A DNA stretch of 64,000 bases from Cercis canadensis (Eukaryota; Streptophyta; Magnoliopsida; Fabales; Fabaceae), in the NCBI GenBank assembly GCA_003255065.1, contig QAOA01000139.1, positions 18,093 through 82,092 on the forward strand, written 5' to 3'. Below the pieces are notes generated by a model that saw nothing but the letters and a program-made list of their open reading frames with translations, had not been told where the DNA came from and did no database searches. Position 1 is the stretch's first letter, and each line of letters begins with the position of its first letter. The position numbers and the translations under genes are program-made. Shown in pieces: positions 46,331 to 60,091 of this stretch.

Positions 46331-49300
46331 CTAAATAAAATATAATATCCCAAAATAAACATAAACAGTTATTTTTGGTCTTTGTTTCCTCCCACATTCA
46401 TTTTATTTTGTTTATGAATAATCATTTTTTTTTTCTTTTTTCTAGAATCCAATGGATTCAGTGACAAGAAGGTTGTCACTGCATGTATATTCTCACTAAA
46501 ATCATAATTTTTCAGTTATTTGAAAAACAATTATTTTTTTTTAAATTTTAGTACTTGAAAGAAAAAAAGCCAATAAATTACAAAGATAAATATTTTAAAA
46601 AAAAGTGCATGTCACATAAGGTAAAATTTCTAAAATACCTCTTAATACTATATAGTTATTATGTCCATATATATGATTATATTATAGTTAGTTATTCAAT
46701 ATCACAATTCGTATCACTACTAATACCGTTGCCTACATATAACACCCGCCATCTCCAGGTATGACTTACTCGTTAAGACATGGTATTGAATTATTTGGAA
46801 GAATGGAAGAATATCGTAACATACTTTGATTATGGACGATTCTTGGTTGACAAGGCTTGGATAAATTTATGACAAACATTAGTTGATTATTCAAGAAAAA
46901 ATATTCGTTTTCCCATTTTAGTCCAATATGACAAAGCAAAAATATGATAGTAGTTCATATAGACATCAATATGCGTTTGTAGATAGAACGTAAACGAACC
47001 AAAATTATTATATAGGCTATTGCTCAATATCATCAAATCATTTTTAAGGGCAGGTTNAAAAAAAAAAAAAAAAAAAAAAAAAAACCCCTGGTCAAATATC
47101 TCAGTAAAATAACATAGGCAACAAAAGAACAAAATGCGACTATATTATTCTTTTTTGAATAACAGTATATAATAGTAGTCAATAGTGTGCGAGGAGCCCA
47201 TTTGAACATGACTTTATAGATCAGAGGGCTAAAAAAAAGAAGACCTTAACAACCATGTAGATTTTTTGGTCTCCCTTTCCTTTTAATTTTGTATTTTGGA
47301 TTAGGGTCTCTCTCTCTCTTTTTTTTTTTTTTGGCTCTCTATCCCTTTTTTGATGTGATACGATGAAGACTTCATTTGTCATACAGATAGTAAGATAAGT
47401 GATTTTACTGTTTAGAATAACAAAATTTATAGAATTTAATTTATTTACAAATAATTTCTTAATACAATTTATTTTAAATTATATTAAAAATTATTTATCA
47501 TATAATAATGGATTTATATAAATCATATCTCTTTTGAAAAGATTTGTGGATATTTTATGTTCACAAACTTATTTTTTCTACTTAATAAATGTGTCAAACA
47601 CAATTATTTTTGTATCAAATAGTAATGATGAATTAGTACTTGAAATTAATAATTAGTTATAAATTATTATAAAATTTTCAAAACTTAATAACTAGTTCTA
47701 CTCATGCTTATACATACCCTTACTACAATTGTCTCTCTGTCTGATCTGTCCCTTTCTGATTTCCGCCTTTGGGTAAAGCTCAAGCCAATGAAACCATGCG
47801 TAAAATGGGGCTCTTTCTTCAGTATCTAGTTGTTTTCACTGGTACGCAATTTTAGTTGATTTTAATCTTTTTTCAGAGACTTCTAGTTAAACTAAAATGT
47901 AAAAACACATAATTTTTACTTAACTGTTTTCTCTTCCCACTTTCTGTCTCCGGTACCGAAGAAAGAGCCGTAAAATGGCTAACTTTGTAAATATCAATAT
48001 AAGAAACAACTATCATTAAGGTGTATAGTTCAGACATTGATTTAACAAAAATTAAATTATATTAATTATGCCAACGTAAAACTAAAACAGTGTAAAAANA
48101 TTATGCCAACGTAAGACTAAAACAGTGTAAAAAAATGGAATAAAATATGTCTTATAGCGATGGTGTAGTATATATAGTCTCACCCAATCAAAGAAGTACT
48201 CATGCAGGTAATCCTACTTCCTTTTTTACATAAAAAAATAAAAAGGAAAAAAAGGAAAAAAATAACAACTGATTTTGGACCTGATAATTTGCTTCCCAAG
48301 AGCATTATTTGCACAACAGAGCTATACATCTATACATATATTTGTACAATAAAACTACTTTTAAGGGATATCTCAATTATTTAAGGCTTTGATATTTTAA
48401 TACGGAGGTTTTAAGTTCAAATCACGAGGTTAAGTAGAAACTGAAACACCCGATTATTATATATAACTATCTATCATTACAAATGTATATTGTAGCAATG
48501 CAAAGACGGTCAATATTGTGGTGCAAGTAATAAAATAGATAAAGATTGTATTTGCAGAATATGCAATTTTCACATAAAAAACTATACATTTTGCGTTTCA
48601 ATTTCTTACACAAGTAAATAAGTTAAAACTAAAAAACTTTACATTTATCAATTTTAGAACACCATATAGAGAAACCCGAGGGTTTAGCTTTATAGTAATA
48701 ATGCAATAAGTTCTTCTAAGTTAGTCAAGATTTGAATTTAGGAACTAATACCTGCAAAAAAAAAATTTCCGAATGCGACTATGTAGGGATTATGCCCTTA
48801 AAGTCAATGCAATGTCATACACCAATGCGGAGTAATGTACAACTGTCATTATTCAACACTTCGTTGCCAACAGATTATTTCACCGTTTCATTATAAATAA
48901 GGCAAAATTTAGAAAAAAAATTCGTATATGTTTGTGGTGTTGTTTCCTTATTAAAACATTAGAAGTGTATTACTTTTACAACTTAGCACAACTTCTTTCT
49001 CTATTCTTTGTTTGAGTTGTCTTCCCTATCTCTTCTCCTTCACAACCAGTAAGACCAACCCAGCAAAATTCGACGCCTGCAAGCTCAAGGGAACACTAGT
49101 TGCCTCCATCCAAAAGGCCATATTAGCTATTACAAGTCCTCTCCCAAAAAGTAATACCAAAAGCACATAGTAAACTTTACTTATGTTTTGCTCTTATAAA
49201 TATTGGGTAGATTGCATTATAATATATATATTACTTGTTTTGTTTTTAAGAGGGTAGATAATATTTATTCTTTTCCAAAATCATAATTGTTTACAATATT

Positions 49301-49525
49301 ATAGGCCTACGCCCTCGACTTCAGATTTAGTAGGAGTAGCCCATTATTATTTGTCCCATTATCAAGTCCAAACAGAAACACATCTCTTGCGTGCCCTCAA
49401 GGTTAGTAGTGCATGGGAAAAACCTATTTTTCACAAGTATTGGTATGAGTTTTATACTCGGTACGGTACAAAACGCAAAAACAGCAATTCTCCAAAAAAA
49501 TGATGTACGAGTATGCCGCCTCATA

Positions 49526-49560
<35 letters not shown>

Positions 49561-49566
49561 ATATAT
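49526..49566 (+). repeat. (GT)n(TA)n microsatellite
   Basis: A run of about eleven tg units is followed by ta units. The homologous site at about 60379-60411 is shorter and interrupted, so the locus is length-variable between duplicates. Confidence 0.8.
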
Positions 49567-50198
49567 AAAACAAATAGGGGTTCCTTTCTCAGCAGAAGTT
49601 GAAGCCATATAATTACCTCAAAGATAGCTGAAAAAATTAACTTTAACTAACAAATCATGTCATATTCCTTCAATTTAGTAGAGAATAGAATGGAGGCTAG
49701 GTTTGTGAAGAATCAAAGCTAATGGGAGAAAAGAGAATAAGTGTAAAACAAGGTCAAAATGGACATTTTAGTCATTTTAAAATGTACCAATTTAATTTTT
49801 TTTTTGAAAAGAAGAAGTTGATATGAGATTCCTTCTCTGTTATGAGGTTCAAGTTTCCGATATGTCTCGGAAACAGGTACGGAACTGATTTTGAAGTACC
49901 TTTGCAACATAGGAGAGAACTCTTTTTTTTTTTTCCTTCTTTTGGTGCAGTATTTTTTGGGTTAAAATTCTTTTGGGGTATATTGTGGTAGGAGGATTTC
50001 ACCTTTAAGATCTCTTAATTATACGTTATGGAACTTTATCACATATAGGGAGCAGGGATAAATCCATGTACAAGTTAAACAAAATTACACTTCATGATAT
50101 ATAATAATTCACATTGTCTTTAATATTTGCATCAATTTGCTCCACTAAAATATTTCTCTTGCCTCCATTGTTTCACTACTATATTATCGTGACAATAT

Positions 50199-50584
50199 TT
50201 TAAAGTAGAGTAAAACTCTTTTTTAGTCCTTGAAAAATACAGTTACTGACAAATTCGTCCTCCAAAAATTTTCAGTGACAAATTGGTCATTAAATTATTA
50301 TTCTGTCTGACAAATTAATCCTCTGGTATTTTAATGAGAAAAGTTCTAGACCTCTACAGACATTTTTCCTAAAATTCTTTTATTGATCTTGCTTAACTAT
50401 GTTTAAGCCCTCCTTTTCTCATTTAAGTCTTCCTTTTCTTTTCACTGATTTTGTCTATCGGAGAACTAATTTGTTAGTGAAATAATAATTCAATGACTAA
50501 TTTGTCATCGAAAATTTTTGGAGGACGAATTTGTCAGTAGCTGCATTTTTCAATGACTAAAAAAAGGTTTTACTCTTTAAAGTA
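50199..50584. mobile_element. MITE with exact 9-bp target duplication, absent from the paralogous copy
   Basis: The element at 50208-50575 (368 bp) is flanked by tttaaagta at 50199-50207 and 50576-50584. Its ends are inverted repeats (gagtaaaactcttttttagt at left; the right end complements to gagtaaaacctttttttagt). It belongs to the same family as 28378-28735. The duplicated segment has a single tttaaagta at 61036-61044 with no insertion, i.e. the empty site. Ends and duplication length fit a Mutator-type MITE. Confidence 0.9.
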
Positions 50585-51106
50585 AAGCTCCTTCACATGT
50601 GAGGTTAAGAAAGAGAAAAGTAATAATTTTTTAGTCATAATAATCAAAACTTAGGTAATGTTCTATAAGTACCGGTAGTGTTGTTCTCTTATTAAAATAT
50701 AACATGTGTATTATTTTTTATACATCAACGCTACCTCATCTTCCATTTCCATGTTCACACCGTTATTTCAATTTTCTCCGTTAGAACACAAAATGAAAAC
50801 TAAATCGTTGGCTTTTTCGATATGAACAACCTTAGCTTTTTCTTCCACCATGGTCAATGGTCTCAATCTCATTGTGTCTCTCTCAATCCCTCTCATTCTC
50901 ATTACAATTCCCAACTAAATAAAAGAAAGGTCAAAAGGAGGCCATTGAGACATTCTATCAAACAATTGGAATGCATTCATTAACTGAAAGATAGTTGCCA
51001 TCAAATGAAATTTAGAAATATCAATCTCACACACTTAACACCATAATCAACACTGATAACAAAAAAAAAAAGAGAAAAACGATCGATCAGTGACATCAGT
51101 CAATGC

Positions 51107-54100
51107 CCATTTTAGTCCAATATTACAAAGCATAATATCTTACATCAATATCAATATGCGTTTCCATATACAAGGTTCACGTCTGGCCAAAAAAACAAAG
51201 AAGTAGAAGAAGGTTCAAGCACCAAAATTATTATATTGCTTATTGCTCAATATTTAAATCAAGGAAAGTGTCATATTCAGTCACCAAAATGTTAAAGAGG
51301 CTGACAAAGATTCCTATTCTTTAAAAGTTATGGTACTAAATTATGCAAATGCATCAATTTTTTTGCACGATTGCAGCTTGAATATCGAATCATAGTTAGG
51401 GCAGGCGTTCTAGAATTTAAAGACTATGTTTTTTTGGTATCAAAAAGAGAAAAAGAAAAGAACCACACTCTAGAAAAAGCTACAGCGATCCTATCAACCA
51501 ACAAGATAAGAGAAAGCTTTGTTTGAACATCTAACAGTAAAAGAATATATCAAACAAAGGAACAAAATGAACAACATTCTTTTTTTTTTTTTTAAAGAAA
51601 ATGAAGTGTTTGAATAAAACAAGGATTAATTAATATATAATTAGTAAATAGTCAAAGAGGAGCCACTTGAGCATAAGTTTATTGATCAAGAGGCTAAAAA
51701 AAGAAGAACAGGAAGACCATAACAACCGTGTAGATTATTTGGTCTCCCTTTTCTTTTAAGTTTGTGTTTTGGATTAGGGTCCATTTATGACACACAAATA
51801 GTGATAGAAGTTTCTTTTTAGATTTTACCCCTTGTTTATAATTTAATTTACTTACAAACAATATTTTAATAAAATCTGTTTAGAATTATATAACTCAGTA
51901 GTTCAATTCATTTATGAACCATTTATATATAATAATTGATGATTTATAAATCTTACCACTTTTAAATGGATTTTTTAATAATTTTTTTCACATGATTTAT
52001 TTATACTTAATAAATGTTTAAAGCAAAGTTACAAGATGTAATCTAATGGTAAGTGTTGTGTGAAAAGTGAACACAAGTGCACGTATTGTTAACAAGTAAT
52101 AAAGAGTGAGTGGATTATTGTCCCACGTGGATTGATTGCTATTGAGTACCAAAATTGAATTAATCCTAATTTTATATGAACAACTGATATTGAAGGGAAG
52201 TGAGAAAGTAAATAAAATCAGGATTTAACTATGGAAATAAAGTCTAGGGTTTCTAATTTCACCATAACTAATTAAAATTAACTTCCATATCTCATTAATT
52301 TAGAATTATTTTTTTAATTGATAGTCGATATTCCCTCATTTTTCCACTAATCTCTCCCAATCTCTAATGAAAACATCTATAATTGCTAATATACTATATT
52401 CCTATGTGAATTAAAACAACTAAAAATTCATTAACTTCTATGGATCCCATGTAGCGATTACACAGACCATAGAAGTATATTCATATCCCAAATGCAATCT
52501 ATGACATTTATCCCAATAAAATAGACACACAAATCTCTTTATAGTTTCATTATGATTAACCCAACATCTAATTAGTTAAGTTTTTAGAAGCATTAAGTAC
52601 ATAGATGAACACTCAATCAAAGAAAATAATTCATAGATTAATTCAATAGAAGAAATTCAAAACATCATAGTTATATACATCTTACCCCTAGAAAAGGAAA
52701 TTAGATTATACTGGAAAAATAAAACATCCTAATAGTAAATCTAAACATAAGTAAAGAAAAGATGAAGAAGGAAAACTCGTGTGGAAGATGAATTTGTTGC
52801 CGTCTCCTCCTTCATGCCTTGCTTTTCTATCCTACAATTCTAAACTTATGGGAACTTGTGAGAACCCTCATTTAGCCCTAAAATTACTTATTTATAGGTC
52901 CTAAGAAATCAAATTACATTAAAAAATGTTTTAGGGTTAAAAACCTACCAAAACTAGGAAAACATGTGACCTGGATGTCTGAGACAGCATCCGGGGCGCC
53001 TGGGCCTCTGTCTAAAGCTGCTGACTTTGTACTGCTGGGCGCCTAGGCACTTGACCTTCTGGCTGAAGCTCCAATTTCCTTTGTCAGGGCGCCTAGGTCC
53101 TGCATTGTGGCACCTAGCCACCTTGGTCTCAGCCATGACACGCAAACCCAAAAGCCATAATTACATTTCCTACAAAACAAACACAAAAACACAAGAAATA
53201 AGACCAATAAAAACCTCAAAATCTAGCTAAATGCCTAGTAAATGATATCTAATTCTTCGATATAAAATCTACTCATCATTACGGGTTTAAGTAATTTGCA
53301 GAAGGTTAGAAACTTGAATGTCCATGTCCTTATATAACAAATGTTTCAAAGACAATAGTTTCTGGATAAAATCTAAACTGAAACTTGAAAGTGGAAAAGA
53401 TCCCCTAGCTTCAATTGTCTCTGTGCCTTTGTAGTTTCCTGGTTTCGGCCTTAGGGACAAGCCAATGAAGCCATGCGTAAAATGGTTCAGTTCCTTCAGG
53501 TTAAAGTTGTAAATGTCAAGGCAATAAACAATGACTGATTTTTCAGATACTTGGGACATGATAATTATTATACCTATAAATATATTTGTATTTGAACTAA
53601 AAATGAAGTCTTTTTAAGGGAAATCTCAATTATCTGACTGGATACTCCAATATGGAGAAATCAAGTTAGAAGGTGTATGGAGTGGTATGGGGTTTACTTG
53701 GAAGGGGTTCCCTCCTTTGCAAGGCACTATTCTGGATTGGTTTGGGGAGGTTCTTTTTGCACTTCCACGAGGTAATATTTAGAATGGGTGCTGGTGCCCT
53801 TATAGTTTCTTCAGGTGTTAATTAAGGGGGAGATATGGATGCCTCTGATAAAGGGAGTGTGCAAGGTCAATGTAGTAGATGTGGCTGTCTTTTCTGTGTT
53901 GGAGTTGGTGGTGCGTGACCATGACGGACGGTTCTAATTGTGTTTAGTCTTACACATTACTATAGTTTAATCGATTAATATAAAACTGTAAAGGATTTAG
54001 CCTTGTCGTAGGTATATTTAAGTTAGCCAAAGTTCAAATCTTAAGACTAACACCTAAGAAAATTTTTTTCTTGAATGTACTATACTGATGTAAGTGGTGT

Positions 54101-54600
54101 ACCCTTAAGATCACTGAGGGAACTGAGACTTAGTCTCAATGCACAAAAACTGGCCTATAAATACCGTTACTGTTAAAATAAAAAACAAAAATCAATTAAT
54201 ATAATAACAAATAACATTTGGTATTATATTATATCAATCTTGAATCCAAATAATGTCAATTTTGTGGATTTATTCAAAGGAAACAAAGATTTATTTTGAA
54301 TTTGGACATTTAATAATTGATGGTGGCAAAGTTTGGTCCAAATTAATTATGATAAAAGAATGTTGCGCAGACATGGATTTGGTGATACTTGTTGACCACG
54401 GTTGGGGCAGTGGAGTATCTCATGTGTGGGTTGGTGCTGAAGATATGCAAGCGAAGCTTCTAAGAAGTCTCCTGAAAAGCAGCAGGAAGGTGGCTGCTCT
54501 AGCATGTCTCTTGTTGATGTAAAAAGATTGTATAGTTTACCAGAATGTACATAAATCTTCTGTAGAGAGGCCTGTTTGCAATTAATTTAGAGGTTCTTTT
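51107..54600. other. Upstream block U2 of the MYB segment
   Basis: It is homologous to U1 and U3. No gene is supported. Compared with U1 it contains a ~1.2-kb insertion (about 52056-53283) and about 200 extra bases near 53745-53925 whose frames are broken. The remainder aligns to U1 up to the MYB promoter. Confidence 0.6.
52056..53283. repeat. Unclassified ~1.2-kb insertion in block U2
   Basis: U1 runs straight from taatagtgag to gtttaagtag at about 42933-42953, whereas U2 is interrupted between taatggtaag and ggtttaagtaa. The insert starts tgttgtgtgaaaagtgaaca and ends near ctactcatcattacg. It includes a GC-rich patch with repeated gcgcctagg words at 52990-53110. U3 carries the same insert start (62516-62683). 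No terminal repeats, clear target duplication or coding sequence were found. Confidence 0.55.
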
Positions 54601-54763
54601 AGTAAAAGTACAGCAATAATTTATACATCATGAAAGCCATCGATCGTGTCTTTAGTCCCATGGTATACATAAAGAGAAATGTTTAGGGTTGCAGGATAGA
54701 GGCAAAGAAAGCATAATCAGTATCTCTTCTCTACCTCACGCACAAACACCAAAATCAATAGAA

Positions 54764-56423
54764 ATGACGAAAAAGCCTTACAGTTACAAAAGTGGACTTA
54801 AGAAAGGAAGGTGGACACCAGAGGAAGATAACAAGTTGATTGCTTATGTCACTAGGTATGGCCACTGGAATTGGCGGCTACTCCCCAAGTTTGCAGGTAA
54901 TTAGTTAGTTGAACACAGTAAAGTTTCTCGTTTGTGTTTTCTTCCTTACTGCCAAATTGAGCTCTCAACTTCTTTAATTTAGATGATGCTACTTCTGTAC
55001 TTCAGCATCACTTCTTGTTGATGAAGTGTTCTCCAACCACTTCCAAAGAAAATTGGAACGGGTATTACATTTCTTTAAAGGAAATTCTACCCTTGCTCTA
55101 TTAGAACAAGATAAAACAAAACCCTAAGGACTATATCAAAAACTTTCGAAAAGAAATCAATTTGACGGAAAAGCTCTCTTTCTCAACCAAGATTAATTCC
55201 ACAAAGGAAAGAGACAGGAAAGCATCATGCATGCTCTTTGAGTGAGAGATCAGGAGGCTCTTTCTAGAAGGAAACTAGAGAAGAATACACATATATACTT
55301 TGTAAATTACAGTTATTAAAATTCAAATTAAATGGCTTTCAAGTATTCAAAAATTCAAATGACTCTTCTCTTTGACCGTTTCATATTATGAACTATGATG
55401 TACTCATGTACTAAAGTCATTAGAATTGCTTTTCAGGCCTTGCAAGGTGTGGAAAGAGCTGCAGATTGAGATGGAAGAATTACCTGAGGCCCAATATCAA
55501 AAGAGGGAACTACACTAAAGAAGAGGAAGAGATTATTATCAAACTGCAAGAAAAGCTTGGTAATAGGTATGACACCCAGCTCATTGCTCTTCTCCAATTC
55601 TCCAAAAAATTGCACAGTACAAAATCCTTGTGCCTTGCACCATAACTCAACCAAAGTTTTTAATTCCATCAGTGTAACACTAGTTATGATTCTTTCCAAA
55701 GTTACATTAGAGAAATTTCAAGTGAGTCAATTTAGAGAAATTCTTTAGTACTCCTAAAATAAATACTCTTCAGACATAAAAAAAAAAAAAAAGAAAAAGG
55801 GCACTATAATAAGTTCACCTTTCATGTTTATATATAAAGTATGAACTTTGAGAGTATGCAAAATTTTTCCGTTTATTTGGTTTATGGCAACATGGGAACC
55901 ATATCCAATCAATAGAATCACTAGCAATTAACATTTGATGTTTAATGTTTTGCTAAATCAAATGCCCATAATTTGCAGATGGTCTGAGATTGCCTCTCAA
56001 TTACCAGGAAGATCAGATAATGAGATAAAAAATTACTGGCACGCGACTCTTAAGAAATGCTTTCCAGAGAGATCAGTCATAGATGAAAAGGCTGTCGTCT
56101 TTAGGGACGAGAGAGACTCTGTGACAAAAACTGACCCTTTTCTAGGTACCCTAATTACTTCTAAAATATCCTATGCTTCTCCCTTGTCCCCGCAGACATC
56201 TTCGAGTGAATTCTTCCCCATAACTATGGAGACCACAGCAGACAGTAACCAAAATGCAATTATGGAAGACGACTTTGCTCTTTTGGATGCATACACAACT
56301 GAAAATTTCTTGTCAGAGCCATTTATGGCTGACATTTCCTACGTCCCAAATGATATATTGATACCCATGGTGGCTGAACCCGAATATTCATATCCAGTGT
56401 ATGATGCAGAACTTTGGGAGTGA
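54764..56423 (+). CDS. R2R3-MYB transcription factor, copy 2
   Basis: Exons 54764-54896 (133 bp), 55437-55566 (130 bp) and 55979-56423 give 235 residues, with no indel against copy 1 and the same splice phases. I count 11 amino-acid differences, most of them in the C-terminal exon: Cys/Ser and Ile/Leu near the N-terminus, His to Gln in R3 (KLHEK/KLQEK), and Arg to Cys at the very end of R3 (LKKR/LKKC). R2 and R3 tryptophans and the [12 protein letters not shown] and [13 protein letters not shown] blocks are kept. The frame is intact, so the gene is probably functional. Upstream, the TATA core is altered relative to copy 1, and the extra in-frame ATG of copy 1 is ATC here. It is a tandem paralogue, expected to share DNA-binding preference and free to diverge in expression. 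Confidence 0.92.
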
Positions 56424-59400
56424 AAATAATTTGCACCACAAGGGATTCAAATTGTGATTATGATTGCAGTTGTGGAAATTGTCAAAAAACTCGCTAATAG
56501 CATACTACTATTGCAAAAACTTGCCATTATGAAGGCTACTACAACTGCAATATTAATTGCTGGCGCATGCGATTGTCAGTCTACAATTTAAATCCTTATA
56601 TACTATATACGACTATATATACTTGCTTATTCTAATTATGAATAGGAGGAGTACGTGGGGATGGAGTTTTGCAGTTTGATGTTCTATATATCCTTTGATT
56701 AGCAGAATAAAACATAGCCATATATATGTTGAAGAATAACAGTTGAACACTAGTGTACATTGGTGTGTGTCATTTGAGATGTCAAATGTATAATGTGCAA
56801 ATAAAGGAGAAGGCTACAATACATAATTCAAGAATTGTGCTGCTAAAATCTCAACAAAGATTTTTGGATATGATGACTTGCAAACTTTTATTTCATTTGC
56901 TTGTCCAATCCAAGAGTTACAAACTCTACGATACCGATATACACTTTATTTATGTGTATTATAAACACTACCACAAACAAATAGGAAAAAAAATCCTAAT
57001 ACCTACACTGAAGTCCAGGCTCGAATCTCCTTTAGTCCATTTCACTGATGTTTGCTATAAGATATTTCTCGTATGTACTAAATAAAATAGAATAGCCCAA
57101 AATAAACAGTTATTTTGGTCTTTGTTTCCTCACACATTCATTTTATTTTGTTTATGAATAATCGTTTTTTTTTTTCTTTTTTCTAGAATCCAATGCATTC
57201 AGTGACAAGAAGGTTATCACTGCATATATATTCTCACTAAAATCATAATTTTTCAGTTTTTTAAAAAAACAATTATTTTTCAAGTTTTAGTACTTGAAAG
57301 AAAAAAAGCCAATAAATTACAAAGATAAATATTTTTTAAAAAAGTGCATGTCACATGAGGTAAAATTACCAAAATACCTTTTGATACTATATAATTATTA
57401 TGTCTATATATAATTATATTATAGTTAGTTATTCAATATCACAAGTCATATCACTACTAATACCGTTGCCTATATATAGCACCTGGCATCTCCAGATATG
57501 ACTTAACTCGTCGACATGGTGTTAAATTATTTGGAAGAATGGAAGAATATCGTAACATTGACTATGGACAATTCTTGCTTGACAAGGCTTAGATAAATTT
57601 ATGACAAACATTAGTTGATTATTCAAGAAAAAGATATTCGTTTTCCCATTTTAGTCCAATATGACAAAGTAGTTGATATCGATCGACATCAATATGCGTT
57701 TGTAGATAGAAGGTAAACGAACCAAAATTATTATATAGGTTATTGCTCAATATTTAAATATAAGAATTATTTTTAAATTATTTAAATCATGTAAATGCAT
57801 CAATATTTTTCACCTTTGCGGCCATCACATCATTTGTAAGGGCAGGTTCTGTAGACCAAAAAAAAACTCTGTTTAAATATCTCAGTAAAATAATATAGCC
57901 AACAAAAGAACAAAATGCACTACATTATTCTTTTTCGAATAACAATTGGATTAGTATATAATAGTAGTCAATAGTGTGAGAGGAGCCACTTGAACATGAC
58001 TTTATAGATGAGAAGACCTTAACAAACATGTAGATTTTTCGGTCTCCCTTTCTTTTTAAGTTTGTGTTTTGGATTAGGGTCTCTCTCTATCCCTTTTTTT
58101 GTTTTGTTTTTTTGACTCTCTATCCCTTTTTTGATGTGATATGATGAAAACTTCATTTGTCACACAGATAATAAGAGAAATGATTTTTCTGTTTAGAATA
58201 ACAAAATTTATAGAATTTAATTTATTTACAAATGATTTTTTTAATACAATTTATTTTAAATTATATTAAAAAACATTTATCATATAATAATTGATTTATA
58301 TAAATCATATCTCTTTTGAAAAGATTTGTAGATCTTTTCTGTTCACAAAATTATTTTTTCTACTTAATAAATGTGTCAAACACAATTATTTTTGCATAAA
58401 AAAAATAATGATGAATTAGTACTTGAAATTAATAATTAGTTATAAATTTTTCAAAACTTAAAAACTATTTCTACTCATGGTTATACATACCCTTACTGCA
58501 ATTGTCTCTCTCTGTCTGATCTGTCCCTTTCTGATTTCCGCCTTTGGGTAAAGCTCAAGCCAATGAAGCCATGCAGAAAATGGGGCTCTTTCTTCAGCAC
58601 CGAGTTGTTTTTACTTGATTTTAATCTTTTTTTCAGAGACTTTTAGTTAAACTAAAATGTAAAAAGACATCTTTTTTGCGAAACTTTTTCTCTTCCCACT
58701 TTCTGTCTCCGGTACCGAAGAAAGAGCCGTAAAATGGCTAACTTGGTAAATATCAATGCAAGAAACAACTATCATTATAAGGTGTATAGTTCAGACATTG
58801 ATTTAATAAAAATTAAATTATATTAAATATGCCAACGTAAAACTAAAACAGTGTAAAAAAAAAATGGAATAAAATATGTCTTATAACGGTGGTGTAGTAT
58901 ATATAGTCTCACCCAATCAAAGAAGTACTCATGCAGGTAATCCTATTTTACATAAAAAAATAAAAATAAAAAAAGGAGAGAAATAACAATTGATTTTGTA
59001 CCTGATAATTTGCCTCCCAAGAGCATTACTTGCACAACAGAGCCATACATCTATACATATATTTGTACAATAAAACTACTTTTAAGGGAAATCTCAATTA
59101 TTTAAGGCCTTAATATTTTAATACGGAGGTTTTAAGTTCAAATCACGAGGTTAAGTAGAAACTGAAACACCCGATTAGTATATATAACTATCTATCATTA
59201 CAAATGTATATTATAGCAATGCAAAGACGGTCAATATTGTGGTGCAAGTAAGCTATAAAATAGATAAAAATTGTATTTGCAGAATATGCAATTTTCACAA
59301 AAAAAACTATACATTTTGTGTTTCAATTTTTTATACAAGTTAATAAGTTAAAACTAAAAACTTTACATTTATCAATTTTAGAACACTATATAGAGAAACT

Positions 59401-60059
59401 CGAGGGTTTAGCTTTATGGTAATAATGCAATGAGTTCTTCTAAGTTAGTCAAGATTTAAATTTAGGAACTAATACCTGTAAAAAAAAAAAAAAATTCTGA
59501 ATGCAACAAGCTTATGTAGGGATTATGCCCTTAAAGTCAGCCTCTATGGCAATCTTCCTTTTTTGGCTTCAATAAAGATCCTTGTGTAAAGTAGTGCTAT
59601 CGTTACCAAAAGAAAAGAAGAATTGCTCAACATAAAATCGCACACCTATATTTTTGACAATGCAATGTCATACACCAATGCGGACTAATGTACAACTGTC
59701 ATATTTAACACTTCGTTGCCAACGGATTATTTCATTATAAATAAGGAAAAATTTTAAAAAAATTTCTTATATGTTTGTGTTGTTGTTTCCTTATTAAAAC
59801 TTTAGAGGTGCATTACTTTTACAACTTAGGTCTACTTCTTTCTCTCTTCTTTGTTTGAGTTGTCTTCCCTATCTCTTCTCCTTTGCAACCAATAAGACCA
59901 ACCCAGCAAAATTCGACACCTGCAAGCTCAAGGGAACACTAGTTGCCACCATGCAAAAAGGCCATAGTAGCTATTGCAAGTACTCTCCCAAAAAGTAATA
60001 CCACAAGCACATAACAAACTTTACTTATGTTTTGCTCTTATAAATATTGGGTAGATTGC

Positions 60060-60091
<32 letters not shown>

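Larger units (their letters stand above)
46331..51106. other. Downstream block D1 of the MYB segment
   Basis: It has no supportable gene. It aligns along its length with D2 (57081-61557). Within it, 46750-48420 is distantly homologous to the U blocks. Features are an N with poly-A at 47057, an N with duplicated gccaacgtaa sequence at 48099, a (GT)n(TA)n microsatellite at 49526-49565 and a MITE at 50208-50575. D2 has about 125 bp near 59535-59660 that D1 lacks near 48800. Confidence 0.6.

Noticed and set aside
48980-49160. Less AT-rich stretch in D1 and D2 (gccaac..., gcaagctcaagggaacac) suspected to be a MYB relic
   Set aside because: Translated frames show no MYB motif and contain stops; it could be a fragment of something else, but nothing identifies it.
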